A stretch of DNA of 64,000 nt from Noviherbaspirillum galbum (lineage in GTDB: Bacteria; Pseudomonadota; Gammaproteobacteria; Burkholderiales; Burkholderiaceae_D). Both the position numbers and the translations under genes were made by a program. Within the stretch, counting starts at the first letter, position 1. Each line of letters begins with the position of its first letter. Shown here one piece after another: positions 27,225 to 34,781 of the stretch. The notes below the pieces were generated by a model. That model worked only from the letters and a program-made list of their open reading frames with translations. It made no database searches and was not told the origin of the DNA. The stretch lies in contig NZ_JAAIVB010000011.1 in NCBI RefSeq assembly GCF_010974945.1, forward strand, positions 113,487-177,486, in the 5' to 3' direction.

Positions 27225-27491
27225 ATGACACTACTTACCATTCGTGATTTGCCGCAGGACCAGGAGCTGGACAGTAAAGCCCTTTCCACGATTCGGGGCG
27301 GCACCAATTCCTGGCTCGCCGGCCTGGGCTCGGTTGCCAACGTCAACATCGGCATCAACCAGAACATTCAGCAGTTGCAGAACGTGCAGGTCAATGCATT
27401 GAACAATATCGGTGTCATCGGTGCCGGCTTCGTACCACCGAACATCAATGTCAGTCCTTCGCAATGGGCCAACGCCGCAATCGCCATTTAA
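27225..27491 (+). CDS. double-glycine-leader peptide, Asn/Gln-rich core
   Basis: 88 aa. ATG 27225 follows CTCAAGGAGAATAG, the same ribosome-site context as the gene upstream. The leader MTLLTIRDLPQDQELDSKAL then STIRGG has Gly-Gly at 25-26, exactly as in the preceding gene. The pattern L-x-I-[KR]-D-L-x8-LD-x-K-A is shared. The core differs: it is rich in alternating Asn/Val/Ile/Gln (NVNIGINQNIQQLQ, NVQVNALNNIGVIG), which is beta- or amyloid-prone. A strong terminator follows at 27723. It is probably co-transcribed with 26875-27168. Confidence 0.72.
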   Translation: MTLLTIRDLPQDQELDSKALSTIRGGTNSWLAGLGSVANVNIGINQNIQQLQNVQVNALNNIGVIGAGFVPPNINVSPSQWANAAIAI

Positions 27492-27722
27492 CGATATGCC
27501 ATAACGGAGAGTGGGTAATGGCCCATGCAGGCTTCGCGCGGTTTAAAACTTGCTTTACTTGCCCACGATCTCCAATGGACGACTAGACCGATTTTTTCCA
27601 AGAACACGTTACTTGCTCGAGATTGGATGTTTACAGCAGCTTCGCTCGGTGTCGGTCTGTGACATGCTCAATTGATTCTCAAGCGTTAATTTTCTCCGGT
27701 GTGGTGACTTTACTGTCATCTT

Positions 27723-27756
27723 TGGCTGGATCACAAAAGTGATTCAGCCATTTTTT
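27723..27756 (+). terminator. intrinsic terminator of the peptide gene cluster
   Basis: TGGCTGGATCAC (27723-27734), AAAA loop, GTGATTCAGCCA (27739-27750), then six T. It is one of the strongest terminators in the window. Confidence 0.92.
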
Positions 27757-28390
27757 CGATGCCTACGCTGATTGAAAATGACAATTGGGGTCAGCTCAAG
27801 AAACTGGAAAAAAATCGTACGCTCAACCTCAGCAAACATCTGGAGAAGCATGACTTATCCTGTTCGACCTGCCGGCTCCGCCGCACCCGTTCGAGCAACG
27901 CATCGAACCAGCAAGAAGGCAACACAACTACAGGTTTTGGGGGAGATAACAACTCCAAGGCCACAACCCGTTGGAAACCGACAGAAGCACCTCCAGTAAA
28001 TCGCATTACCTATGCTCAAAGCAAAGCGCTTATAGGTCCGCAATGGAATGCCGTATCATGCTACGAATCCGAGCGGCTTAGTTTTAGCTGGCAGTTGCGA
28101 TGACGCCTTGATTGGCATCGATCCGTACCATCAGGCATATCAACGTGGCGAAAGAAGCCCTACAGGTGCTTGCTGGTACACTGCAAGAGCTGTCGACGCT
28201 CGTCGTATATTTACAAGCGACTTGTTTCTGGCACCACATTCTGAATGCGACGTAGGGCTCCGCACTCTGAGTAGCGGCCTTCGTCGACGCGTTGAAGTCA
28301 AGTAGGAGGCTTTCTGCAAAATATTTTAGGCTGCTTACCAGTTCGGTCAATTTTTACCTTCTGATATGGCCATCAGCTCGTCCCGATATG
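27757..28390. other. ~0.6 kb without a supportable gene
   Basis: Plus frames at 27759-28103 and 28048-28305 are open but show no family likeness, have no ribosome sites and differ in composition from their neighbours. Codon-like patterns break repeatedly. Probably non-coding or a decayed gene. Confidence 0.4.
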
Positions 28391-28393
28391 CAT

Positions 28394-28422
28394 TTGCATT
28401 CTGCTAGCTCATTCGTTATAAT
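28394..28422 (+). promoter_or_regulatory. strong sigma-70-like promoter for the abi-associated RNA
   Basis: TTGCAT (28394-28399), 17-bp spacer, perfect TATAAT (28417-28422). Transcription would start near 28429, immediately before the hairpin RNA and the Abi gene. Confidence 0.75.
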
Positions 28423-28428
28423 TATACG

Positions 28429-28472
28429 CAATACGGCCCAGTCCTCTGCGAAAGCACGGCTGGGTTTTCTAT
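28429..28472 (+). ncRNA. structured RNA upstream of Abi gene (abiF-motif-like)
   Basis: A near-continuous hairpin follows the promoter. CCCAG (28437-28441) pairs with CTGGG (28460-28464). CC pairs with GG, and TGC-GAAA-GCA forms a closing GNRA-type loop (28447-28456). TTTTCT follows. Short structured RNAs (the 'abiF' motif) are known directly upstream of Abi_2-type genes and are thought to act as RNA antitoxins or regulators. Here the layout is the same. Assignment is by position and shape, not by covariance model. Confidence 0.6.
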
Positions 28473-28496
28473 TTGTGGTGCGGAAAAATAATTTCT

Positions 28497-29477
28497 TTGA
28501 AGCCAGCTTATAAAAAACCGCACCTCTCTTATCAGCAACAACTAGACTTGCTGAAACAGCGCGGCCTGACTATTTCCAACGAACAAGACGCGTTGCGCAT
28601 GCTCGAGGTTCTTGGGTATTATCGGTTAAGCGGCTATCTATACCCATTTCGAAAATTCCCTGCACTTGGAACGACGCCATTTCGCAGACTCGATGAATTT
28701 ATTGCTGGAACCACTTTCCAACATGCGGTTGATCTTTATCACTTTGACTCGGAGCTCAAGCTTTTGATCATGAGTGCTATTGAAAAGATCGAGGTGGCAG
28801 TCCGGGCTAAAATTGCATATCACATGGGTGGTGTCGACCCGTTCTGCTATGCCAACCCGGTGCATCTTGATCCTAAGTTCAGCAAGCTGCGCTTCCATAG
28901 AGTCAGTGGAGATCCGATGCCATCGTATTTCGACGAATGGCAGAAAAAGTTTGGCGAAAATTTCACACGCTCGAACGAGGAATTCATTAACCATTTCCGC
29001 AGCAACTACGCACCTCCCTTGCCAATCTGGATCGCCATCGAAGTCTGGGATTTTGGCTTACTTTCTCGCTTTTATGCAGGCCTCTTGCATGCTGACCGCA
29101 TTGCGGTTACTCCACATTTTGGCTTGGGGTCAGAGGAAAGCTTGTTCGCTAGTTGGCTTCGTGCACTGAATTATCTACGAAACGTGTGTGCGCATCACAG
29201 CCGCTTATGGAATCGTTCACTGGTAGATCAGCCAAAATCTCCAAAGCGCGGCATGATTCCAAAACTTGACCATATTGTCGGACAGCCGCATGCGATGCTC
29301 CATCTGTATGGGATTCTGTGCATCTTGCAGCATCTGTTGAAACAAATCGACAGTAATAATGTTTGGGGCGAAAAACTCAAGAGATTGCTCGCCACTTTCC
29401 CCACTCTACCGGCCGTAGCAACTCTGCATGCAATGGGTTTCCCCGCTAATTGGCACAACGAAGCACTTTGGAATTAA
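28497..29477 (+). CDS. Abi family (AbiD/AbiF, Abi_2) HEPN protein
   Basis: About 326 aa from TTG 28497, giving MKPAYKKPHLSYQQQLDLLK, the usual Abi_2 opening. TTG 28473 is the alternative. Family landmarks are LGYYRLSGYLYPFR near the N-terminus, FDSELKLLIMSAIEKIEVAV, and the HEPN-type R-x4-6-H motif in RNVCAHHSRLWNR. HEPN Abi proteins are RNases thought to stop growth of infected cells. The gene follows a strong promoter and hairpin RNA. Lower GC than the neighbours suggests recent transfer. No separate protein antitoxin is visible. Confidence 0.92.
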   Translation: MKPAYKKPHLSYQQQLDLLKQRGLTISNEQDALRMLEVLGYYRLSGYLYPFRKFPALGTTPFRRLDEFIAGTTFQHAVDLYHFDSELKLLIMSAIEKIEVAVRAKIAYHMGGVDPFCYANPVHLDPKFSKLRFHRVSGDPMPSYFDEWQKKFGENFTRSNEEFINHFRSNYAPPLPIWIAIEVWDFGLLSRFYAGLLHADRIAVTPHFGLGSEESLFASWLRALNYLRNVCAHHSRLWNRSLVDQPKSPKRGMIPKLDHIVGQPHAMLHLYGILCILQHLLKQIDSNNVWGEKLKRLLATFPTLPAVATLHAMGFPANWHNEALWN

Positions 29478-29578
29478 GTTTATCTTTCCAGCCACAGAGC
29501 CAAAAACGCTGGAAGTGGCCTCAGTCATGACATCAACAGACACCACCCGTTTCTGCCAACCCCGCCATGCAACGCAGG

Positions 29579-30640
29579 TCACCTGTTCGATAGGGTATCG
29601 GGCTCTGCGGGGGCGTTGAGATTAGATGGAATAGCTTTTTGCAAATAGGTACGCAGGGTATCGGTCATCTCCTGCTGGGCGGCGAGTTTGGCCTGCACAG
29701 TCGCCAGTTCCAGTTGCAGCCCATGAACCTGTGCAGCCAGCTGCTCAGCATTGGTGACTGCCTGATTTTGCTTCTCCCTGAGTTGCAGCACCTGCTGATC
29801 GCGCTGCTCCAATTGCGCTGAAAGCTGCGCGGCACGTTGTTCGAATGCCTGCAAACTGTCAATTTTCTGCTCCAGGCGGCGAATTTGTCCCTGGGCGTCG
29901 TACAGCGATTTCTGCGCATGGGACAGGTCTGACACCAGCCGCGCGCCTTCCTGATTCAGTCGCGTGACTTCTTCCTGGCGGACGACGACTGTCTGCTGCG
30001 CCTGGCGCAATTCTGCCTGCAACTGCTGCACTTGCTGTTCATGCCGGCGCTGGTCCTGCTCTCGCTGGTCCTTGACTGATTGACGGTAATGCTCAAGCGC
30101 CTCGCGAGAATGGCGATGCTTCTCTTCCAGCGACTGCCGGTGAGCCTCATTTTCGGTCAGGCGCACCTTCAGGTCGGTCGCATGCTGCTCGGCGGTATGG
30201 CGGGCGATCGTCTCCTGCTGCAGCGCTTCACTTGTCGCGGCATGGGTTGCTTTTTCGGCGGACAGCAATTCTTCCAGCTGCTGGAAGCGGTTTTGCAGTT
30301 CGATGAATTCTTGTTTGGCGGCCATCAAGGCGTCGGCATGACGCCGCTCGGAAGCCTGCTGTTCAGCACGTACCGCGTCAATCTGGAGGCTTGCCTCTTC
30401 ATGCAATCGCGCCGCAAGTCGTTCGACCAGATCCTGCAGTGCTTCACTAATGGAGGACTTGATGTCTTTTCCTCCCCCGTCCTCTTCCTCGAGCTCTTTA
30501 AGATAACGATGAATGGTGGTTTTGGAACCGGTGTTGCCAAGGGCGACCCGGACCGCGTCCACCGAAGGATTGATGCGCTGAGCAAGCAACGTATCGCGGG
30601 CCTTTCGAACGTCGGTTTTGTAGATTCCAGTCCTAGCCAT
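29579..30640 (-). CDS. KfrA-like DNA-binding coiled-coil protein (paralogue 1)
   Basis: 353 aa. The N-terminal KfrA_N winged-helix-type domain (MARTGIYKTDVRKARDTLLA, ALGNTGSKTTIHRYLKELEEE) is followed by ~270 residues of continuous coiled coil rich in Gln, Glu and Ala (SLEEKHRHSREALEHYRQSV, VTRLNQEGARLVSDLSHAQK). KfrA proteins bind plasmid operators and can form fibre-like structures supporting plasmid stability. It diverges from the recombinase gene, with small palindromes in the 195-bp gap. Its C-terminal half is clearly related to the protein at 31860-32900. Confidence 0.88.
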   Translation of the reverse strand: MARTGIYKTDVRKARDTLLAQRINPSVDAVRVALGNTGSKTTIHRYLKELEEEDGGGKDIKSSISEALQDLVERLAARLHEEASLQIDAVRAEQQASERRHADALMAAKQEFIELQNRFQQLEELLSAEKATHAATSEALQQETIARHTAEQHATDLKVRLTENEAHRQSLEEKHRHSREALEHYRQSVKDQREQDQRRHEQQVQQLQAELRQAQQTVVVRQEEVTRLNQEGARLVSDLSHAQKSLYDAQGQIRRLEQKIDSLQAFEQRAAQLSAQLEQRDQQVLQLREKQNQAVTNAEQLAAQVHGLQLELATVQAKLAAQQEMTDTLRTYLQKAIPSNLNAPAEPDTLSNR

Positions 30641-30738
30641 AGAGAAAGTGTCCGGTTTTTTTTCGTAATGCCTATTGTAACGCTTATTACATGGTACTTT
30701 AATACCGATTAAGCATACTTTTAGTCCTTATTCTATAT

Positions 30739-30794
30739 TTGGATAATACAACTTTATCCAATTTGATCCCCTTGGCAGACCCAATTTTGGGGTA
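30739..30794. promoter_or_regulatory. palindromes in the kfrA / recombinase divergent gap
   Basis: TTGGATAA (30739-30746) / TTATCCAA (30754-30761) is a perfect 8-bp inverted repeat. CCCAATTTTGGGG (30780-30792) is a second palindrome. They are likely operators for KfrA or for the recombinase. Confidence 0.55.
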
Positions 30795-30835
30795 TCTTAG
30801 GCGTAATACCCGGTTTGGGCCCGACGCAGAATTAC

Positions 30836-31795
30836 ATGATGGATAAACTCGACCAGTACCTTGAAGCGGCCACCCGCAGTAATACACGGCAAAGCTATCA
30901 GTCTGCGATCCGTCACTTCGAGGTCGAATGGGGCGGCTTTTTGCCAGCTACTGCCGATAGCGTCGCGCGCTATCTCGCCCACCATGCCGAAACGCTGTCG
31001 GTGAACACGTTGCGTCATCGGCTGGCAGCCCTGGCGCAGTGGCATATCGAACAGGGATTTCCCGATCCGACGAAGACGCCTGTTGTGCGCAAGGTCCTGC
31101 GTGGGATTCAGGCGCTGCACCCGGCGCAGGAGAAGCGTGCCAAACCCTTGCAGCTGAATCAATTGGAGCAAGTGACCAATTGGCTCGATACCGCCATTGT
31201 GAAAGCCCGGGACGAAGGCAAGCGCTCGGCCGAATTGCGCCATCGGCGGGACAAGGCGCTTCTGTTGCTGGGGTTCTGGCGGGGATTTCGGGGTGACGAA
31301 CTCACTCGACTGCGGATCGAACACGTTCAAGCGGTCGCCGGTGAAGGCATGACTTGCTATTTTCCGCAGACAAAAGGGGATCGTACCTACCAGGGGACGA
31401 CCTTCAAGGCGCCCGCGCTTTCCAGGCTGTGTCCGGTGGAGGCTTACCTTGAATGGATCTGCGCATCACAATTAGAGAATGGCCCGGTATTCAGGGGAAT
31501 TGACCGTTGGGGGCATGTCAGTGACGAAGCACTATGTATCGACAGCCTGATTCCGGTACTACGCAAAATGCTGAAAAACAGCGGTATCCCGTCCTCCGAA
31601 CTGTATAGCGGGCACTCGCTGAGACGGGGCTTTGCCAGTTGGGCGACGTCGAACGGCTGGGACATGAAGACGTTGATGGAATACGTCGGCTGGCGGAACG
31701 TGCAGTCGGCAATGCGCTATGTCGACGCTGCCGACCCCTTTGCCAATTATCGCCTTCAGACCCTCCAGGTTCAAAACGAAGAACTCCAGAAGTAA
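30836..31795 (+). CDS. tyrosine recombinase (site-specific integrase)
   Basis: 319 aa. The N-terminal SAM-like core-binding domain (ATRSNTRQSYQSAIRHFEVE) is followed by the catalytic domain. The first Arg is in FWRGFRGDELTRLR. The H-x-x-R box is SGHSLRRGFASWA. The His/Trp-containing EYVGWRNVQSAMRYVDA ends with the nucleophile Tyr of MRYVD. All catalytic elements appear intact. Start at 30836 or 30839 (ATGATG). Three 16-bp repeats begin 21 bases after its stop and recur beyond the next gene, so its substrate sites may lie there. Confidence 0.92.
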   Translation: MMDKLDQYLEAATRSNTRQSYQSAIRHFEVEWGGFLPATADSVARYLAHHAETLSVNTLRHRLAALAQWHIEQGFPDPTKTPVVRKVLRGIQALHPAQEKRAKPLQLNQLEQVTNWLDTAIVKARDEGKRSAELRHRRDKALLLLGFWRGFRGDELTRLRIEHVQAVAGEGMTCYFPQTKGDRTYQGTTFKAPALSRLCPVEAYLEWICASQLENGPVFRGIDRWGHVSDEALCIDSLIPVLRKMLKNSGIPSSELYSGHSLRRGFASWATSNGWDMKTLMEYVGWRNVQSAMRYVDAADPFANYRLQTLQVQNEELQK

Positions 31796-31815
31796 TGGAT
31801 GGATTGACGCAAATT

Positions 31816-31883
31816 GGCACTTTTGCTTCATTGATGACGGGGATTGTCACGATTGCTTCATAAAACCGGGCAGTTTTACTTCA
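31816..31883 (+). repeat. repeat cluster A: three phased ~16-bp repeats
   Basis: GGCACTTTTGCTTCA (31816-31830), TGTCACGATTGCTTCA (31845-31860) and GGGCAGTTTTACTTCA (31868-31883). The repeat ends are 30 and 23 bp apart. The cluster lies between the recombinase stop and the kfrA-2 reading frame. Confidence 0.75.
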
Positions 31884-32900
31884 CCGTACGAGAAAGCACG
31901 GGACGCCCTTATCGCCAAGGGGTTGCACCCCTCCGTGGATGCCGTTCGCATCGCCTTGGGCAATACCGGGTCGAAGACGACGATCCACAAGTACTTGCGC
32001 GAGCTGGAAGAAGAGGAGGGCGACCGCCCCGCCAACCGGGGTTCGCTGAGCGAGGAACTGCAGGACCTGGTCATGCGGCTGGCGGCCCGCCTCCATGAAG
32101 AAGCCATGGTCGAGGTCGCCAACATGCGCACCGAGCAGCAGGCGCAGGAGAAGCGCCACGCCGAAGCGGTCGCAGGTTTTCAGCACGAAGTCAGCACCAT
32201 GCGGGCCGCCATCGAGCGGCTGGAAACTGACCTGGCGCTGGAGAGATCGGCACACGCTACCACGCGCGAGGAACTGCATCAGCAAACTGTCGCCCGGCAC
32301 ACTGCCCAGCAGCATGCCGCAGATCTCATGGAGCGGCTTGCCGAAAACGAGGCGCACCGCCAATCGCTGGAGGAAAAGCACCGCCATGCGCGCGAAGCGC
32401 TGGAGCACTACCGCCAGTCGGTTGTCACCCAGCGCGAGCAGGAAGCCAGCCGCCACGAACAGCAGGTCCAACAGCTTCAGGCGGAATTGCGCATGGCGAA
32501 TCAGACGATCAGCGTCAAGCAGGAGGAAGTGACCCGGCTGAATCAGGATGGCGTGCGCCTGGTGTCAGACCTGTCGCATGCGCAAAAAGTGCTCTACGAC
32601 ACACAAACCCAACTACGGCAGCTGGAACAGAAGGTCGAGGCGCTGACCGGTGCGGATCAGCGCGCGACAATGCTAGACGAGCAACTGCGCGGCCGTGACA
32701 AGCAGATTCAACTCCTGACTGAGAGCCTCGCGCAGAAGTCTGCGGCGGTCGATGCCGCCGTCTCGCAGTCCCGGGCACTCGAACTGGAGATGGTCAGCCT
32801 GCAAGCGCGAATCACGACACACCAGGCGATTTCAGACGAACTGCGCCGATATGTCACAAGCGCTGCCGGCGTGGGCGCGTCAAAGGACGATCGGCCCTAA
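31860..32900 (+). CDS. KfrA-like coiled-coil protein (paralogue 2), start codon unclear
   Basis: ~346 aa of KfrA-like protein: FTSPYEKARDALIAKGLHPS, ALGNTGSKTTIHKYLRELEEE, then a long coiled coil nearly collinear with paralogue 1 (SLEEKHRHAREALEHYRQSV, VTRLNQDGVRLVSDLSHAQK). No ATG, GTG or TTG stands where the N-terminus should begin. The codon before KPGSFTS is ATA (31860). The nearest in-frame ATG is 31719, inside the recombinase gene. Either an unusual start is used, or the gene was joined to this site by recombination and lost its start. Repeat cluster A overlaps its first codons. Confidence 0.75.
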   Translation: MKPGSFTSPYEKARDALIAKGLHPSVDAVRIALGNTGSKTTIHKYLRELEEEEGDRPANRGSLSEELQDLVMRLAARLHEEAMVEVANMRTEQQAQEKRHAEAVAGFQHEVSTMRAAIERLETDLALERSAHATTREELHQQTVARHTAQQHAADLMERLAENEAHRQSLEEKHRHAREALEHYRQSVVTQREQEASRHEQQVQQLQAELRMANQTISVKQEEVTRLNQDGVRLVSDLSHAQKVLYDTQTQLRQLEQKVEALTGADQRATMLDEQLRGRDKQIQLLTESLAQKSAAVDAAVSQSRALELEMVSLQARITTHQAISDELRRYVTSAAGVGASKDDRP

Positions 32901-32965
32901 CTCAAAGAGACACTTACAAAGTGGTTGGAAAAGAGACCGTCCTAATTCCTTCAAGCGTCTGATTC

Positions 32966-33077
32966 GGGCACATTTACTTCCGGCCGGTCGGCCGGTGCCA
33001 CTTTCGCTTCCGAAATTCGGGTACTTTTACTTCAAAGGATGACCACGACAACCGGATCTTGGACCGCCTTTGCTTCA
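32966..33077 (+). repeat. repeat cluster B: three phased ~16-bp repeats plus a fourth
   Basis: GGGCACATTTACTTCC (32966-32981), TGCCACTTTCGCTTCC (32996-33011) and GGGTACTTTTACTTCA (33019-33034) repeat the consensus of cluster A. The end-to-end spacing is the same, 30 and 23 bp. A further degenerate copy (ACCGCCTTTGCTTCA) ends at 33077. Confidence 0.78.
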
Positions 33078-33409
33078 AAGAGGCTCAACAAGACCATGGA
33101 AGCTAAAAAATTTTAGTTAAATTCCCAGTTTTTTTAACATAGACAAAGTTGCCTCTTAGAATCTACAAGTCGATTGAACAGGTTTTAATCCTAGGTCTGA
33201 ACTAGACAAAACCGTCCCCCGTCAAATTAATGAACTAGATTGACCTGTCCAAGCGCAATCAGTATCGTCAATTGTTCTTGCGTTTACCTGTTTCGATGCC
33301 AATACTTATCGAAATTGACGAGCCCAGATGGACGTGTGAATTGGCCTAAATGACGGCACGTCCGCCTTATTGCAATCGTCAACGAGAATTCGTCTATCGA
33401 GGAGACAAC
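33078..33409. other. AT-richer intergenic region, no gene
   Basis: No coding frame supported. The stretch 33100-33160 is AT-rich (AAAAAATTTTAGTTAAA) and could hold a promoter or bend. The composition shift marks the edge of the recombinase module. Confidence 0.4.
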
Positions 33410-33508
33410 ATGCCCAATTCCGCATTCCGCCCTTTGCGGCCATGCCTATCCTCTCAGTCACGCGGTGACCTGTGCAACCAGACTGGGTTTCGTCCCACCC
33501 CAGACTAG
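33410..33508 (+). CDS. possible 32-aa leader peptide
   Basis: ATG 33410 has an excellent ribosome site (CGAGGAGACAAC). The 32-residue product (MPNSAFRPLRPCLSSQSRG...) is followed at once by a hairpin and terminator. This leader-peptide-plus-terminator layout could be an attenuator, but no biosynthetic gene follows closely. Confidence 0.35.
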   Translation: MPNSAFRPLRPCLSSQSRGDLCNQTGFRPTPD

Positions 33509-33526
33509 TTTCCCCTGCTGGGGTTT

Positions 33527-33551
33527 GCCCGATTCATCTCCGGGCTTTTTT
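33527..33551 (+). terminator. intrinsic terminator
   Basis: GCCCG (33527-33531) pairs with CGGGC (33541-33545), followed by six T. A second hairpin, CCCCAG/CTGGGG, lies just upstream. Confidence 0.8.
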
Positions 33552-33597
33552 CTTCGATATCCAAACGCGCTGGATGCGCAAACGGAAGGGAGTAATT

Positions 33598-33855
33598 GTG
33601 CCCGCCCTCTGCCTGCTTGGATTGCCTTATGAGCTCGGTCCGAACATTGAGACCTCTGATTCCTTCACTGTGCCAGGATGGATCGACTGGAACGGATTTC
33701 GTTTTCGCTTTGCCGGCGTCACGCCGTTGCCACTGGATCGGGTTGTTATCCGTGGGGATGTAATCCTGACGCCGCCCAACCTGCAGTTCCGCTGTTCGGA
33801 TGAGTTGGCGACGCCAAGCGACCAAAGCGACGCACTTACTTGCCAAGTCGAGTAA
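33598..33855 (+). CDS. hypothetical protein, 85 aa
   Basis: GTG 33598 is preferred because AAGGGAG lies 5-6 bases upstream. Earlier in-frame starts (33472, 33574) would run through the terminator. The product (MPALCLLGLPYELGPNIETS..., GWIDWNGFRFRFAG) is a small, possibly beta-rich protein without a clear signal peptide. The family is not recognised. Confidence 0.5.
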   Translation: MPALCLLGLPYELGPNIETSDSFTVPGWIDWNGFRFRFAGVTPLPLDRVVIRGDVILTPPNLQFRCSDELATPSDQSDALTCQVE

Positions 33856-34051
33856 GTTTCACCGGTGCGCGTCCCTGAACTCCAGTACGCCCTATCCCAA
33901 AACAGTGCAAACGCTTCAATCTGCTCTTCGAGGGCCGACCTGACCGTGACGAAATTCGTCATTTTAGTTGGACAAACGGAATTTTTTTGAAGTCTGCGCC
34001 ATGTTGCACTAACTTTAACTACGCTCAAATGTGGTCTAAAGGGTGTCCTAC

Positions 34052-34606
34052 ATGTCGACTCAAATCATTTCATCGCTTGATGACAGCTTGGTGCGCGCCA
34101 CGCCTGTAGACATTGTCTCTAGACACTCTCCTAGTCTGCGAATCCGGCTCACCACGCTCTCTATTGACCTCGCGCCGATTCAGGCAACATTCAGTTCATA
34201 TCATCAAGTCATCATCCCGCTGGACGCCGAATTCCCAGACCACGTTGAGCACGTGATCCATGCACTGCGTCTTCACCCGTTCCACGGTGTCTATCTCGCC
34301 TCGGAGGCTTTCGGAATTACGATGAATCCTGTCAAGCAGGAAGTACTCAACTTGTTTCTCTACGAGTTGCTCGCTTACACCCACGCCGTTGCCGGGCTTG
34401 ATGCAGTGTACGCGGACCTCATGCCTGGCGCGGGGTGGGCAGGCGCCGTAGCGGGAACAGCCCTGCGGCTACCTACTTACCTCATCGAGCCACATTGCTT
34501 CCGATCGACGAAAGGGCAACTTGATACGTTGCTGGAGGGTGTCCTCGAATGTGTGCATCGTGACGTGACTACTCTTCGGGCCTGCCTCTGTAAGGAATTT
34601 GATTAG
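34052..34606 (+). CDS. hypothetical protein, 184 aa
   Basis: Start at ATG 34052 (GTG 34043 is an alternative). The protein has a predicted beta-strand-rich first half (SLRIRLTTLSIDLAPIQATF) and a helical second half (EVLNLFLYELLAYTHAVAGL). There is no signal peptide, although the segment AGWAGAVAGTALRLPTYL is fairly hydrophobic. The family is not recognised. It stands alone in its transcription context. Confidence 0.6.
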   Translation: MSTQIISSLDDSLVRATPVDIVSRHSPSLRIRLTTLSIDLAPIQATFSSYHQVIIPLDAEFPDHVEHVIHALRLHPFHGVYLASEAFGITMNPVKQEVLNLFLYELLAYTHAVAGLDAVYADLMPGAGWAGAVAGTALRLPTYLIEPHCFRSTKGQLDTLLEGVLECVHRDVTTLRACLCKEFD

Positions 34607-34695
34607 ACGTGCAACTGATCCAGAGTTAGCTTTCGTGCAGCGTCCATAGACGAACGCTCGACAAGAAGCCATCGGCCAAGCCACGACGACAAAAA

Positions 34696-34730
34696 AATCA
34701 TTATTTCAAAAACCATTCTTCAGGTAATGT
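34696..34730 (+). promoter_or_regulatory. shared promoter box, copy 1
   Basis: AATCATTATTTCA (34696-34708) and TAATGT (34725-34730). The box C to first base of the -10 is 26 bp, the same as in three other copies. It precedes the gene at 34782. Confidence 0.6.
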
Positions 34731-34781
34731 TCCCGGCGTTGGGGCGCGAAATCGTACGCGCCAGTCCGAATAAGGGCGTGG

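Noticed and set aside
27759..28103. 114-aa plus-strand open frame
   Set aside because: No ribosome site; composition and codon use not coding-like; begins right after a terminator T-run.
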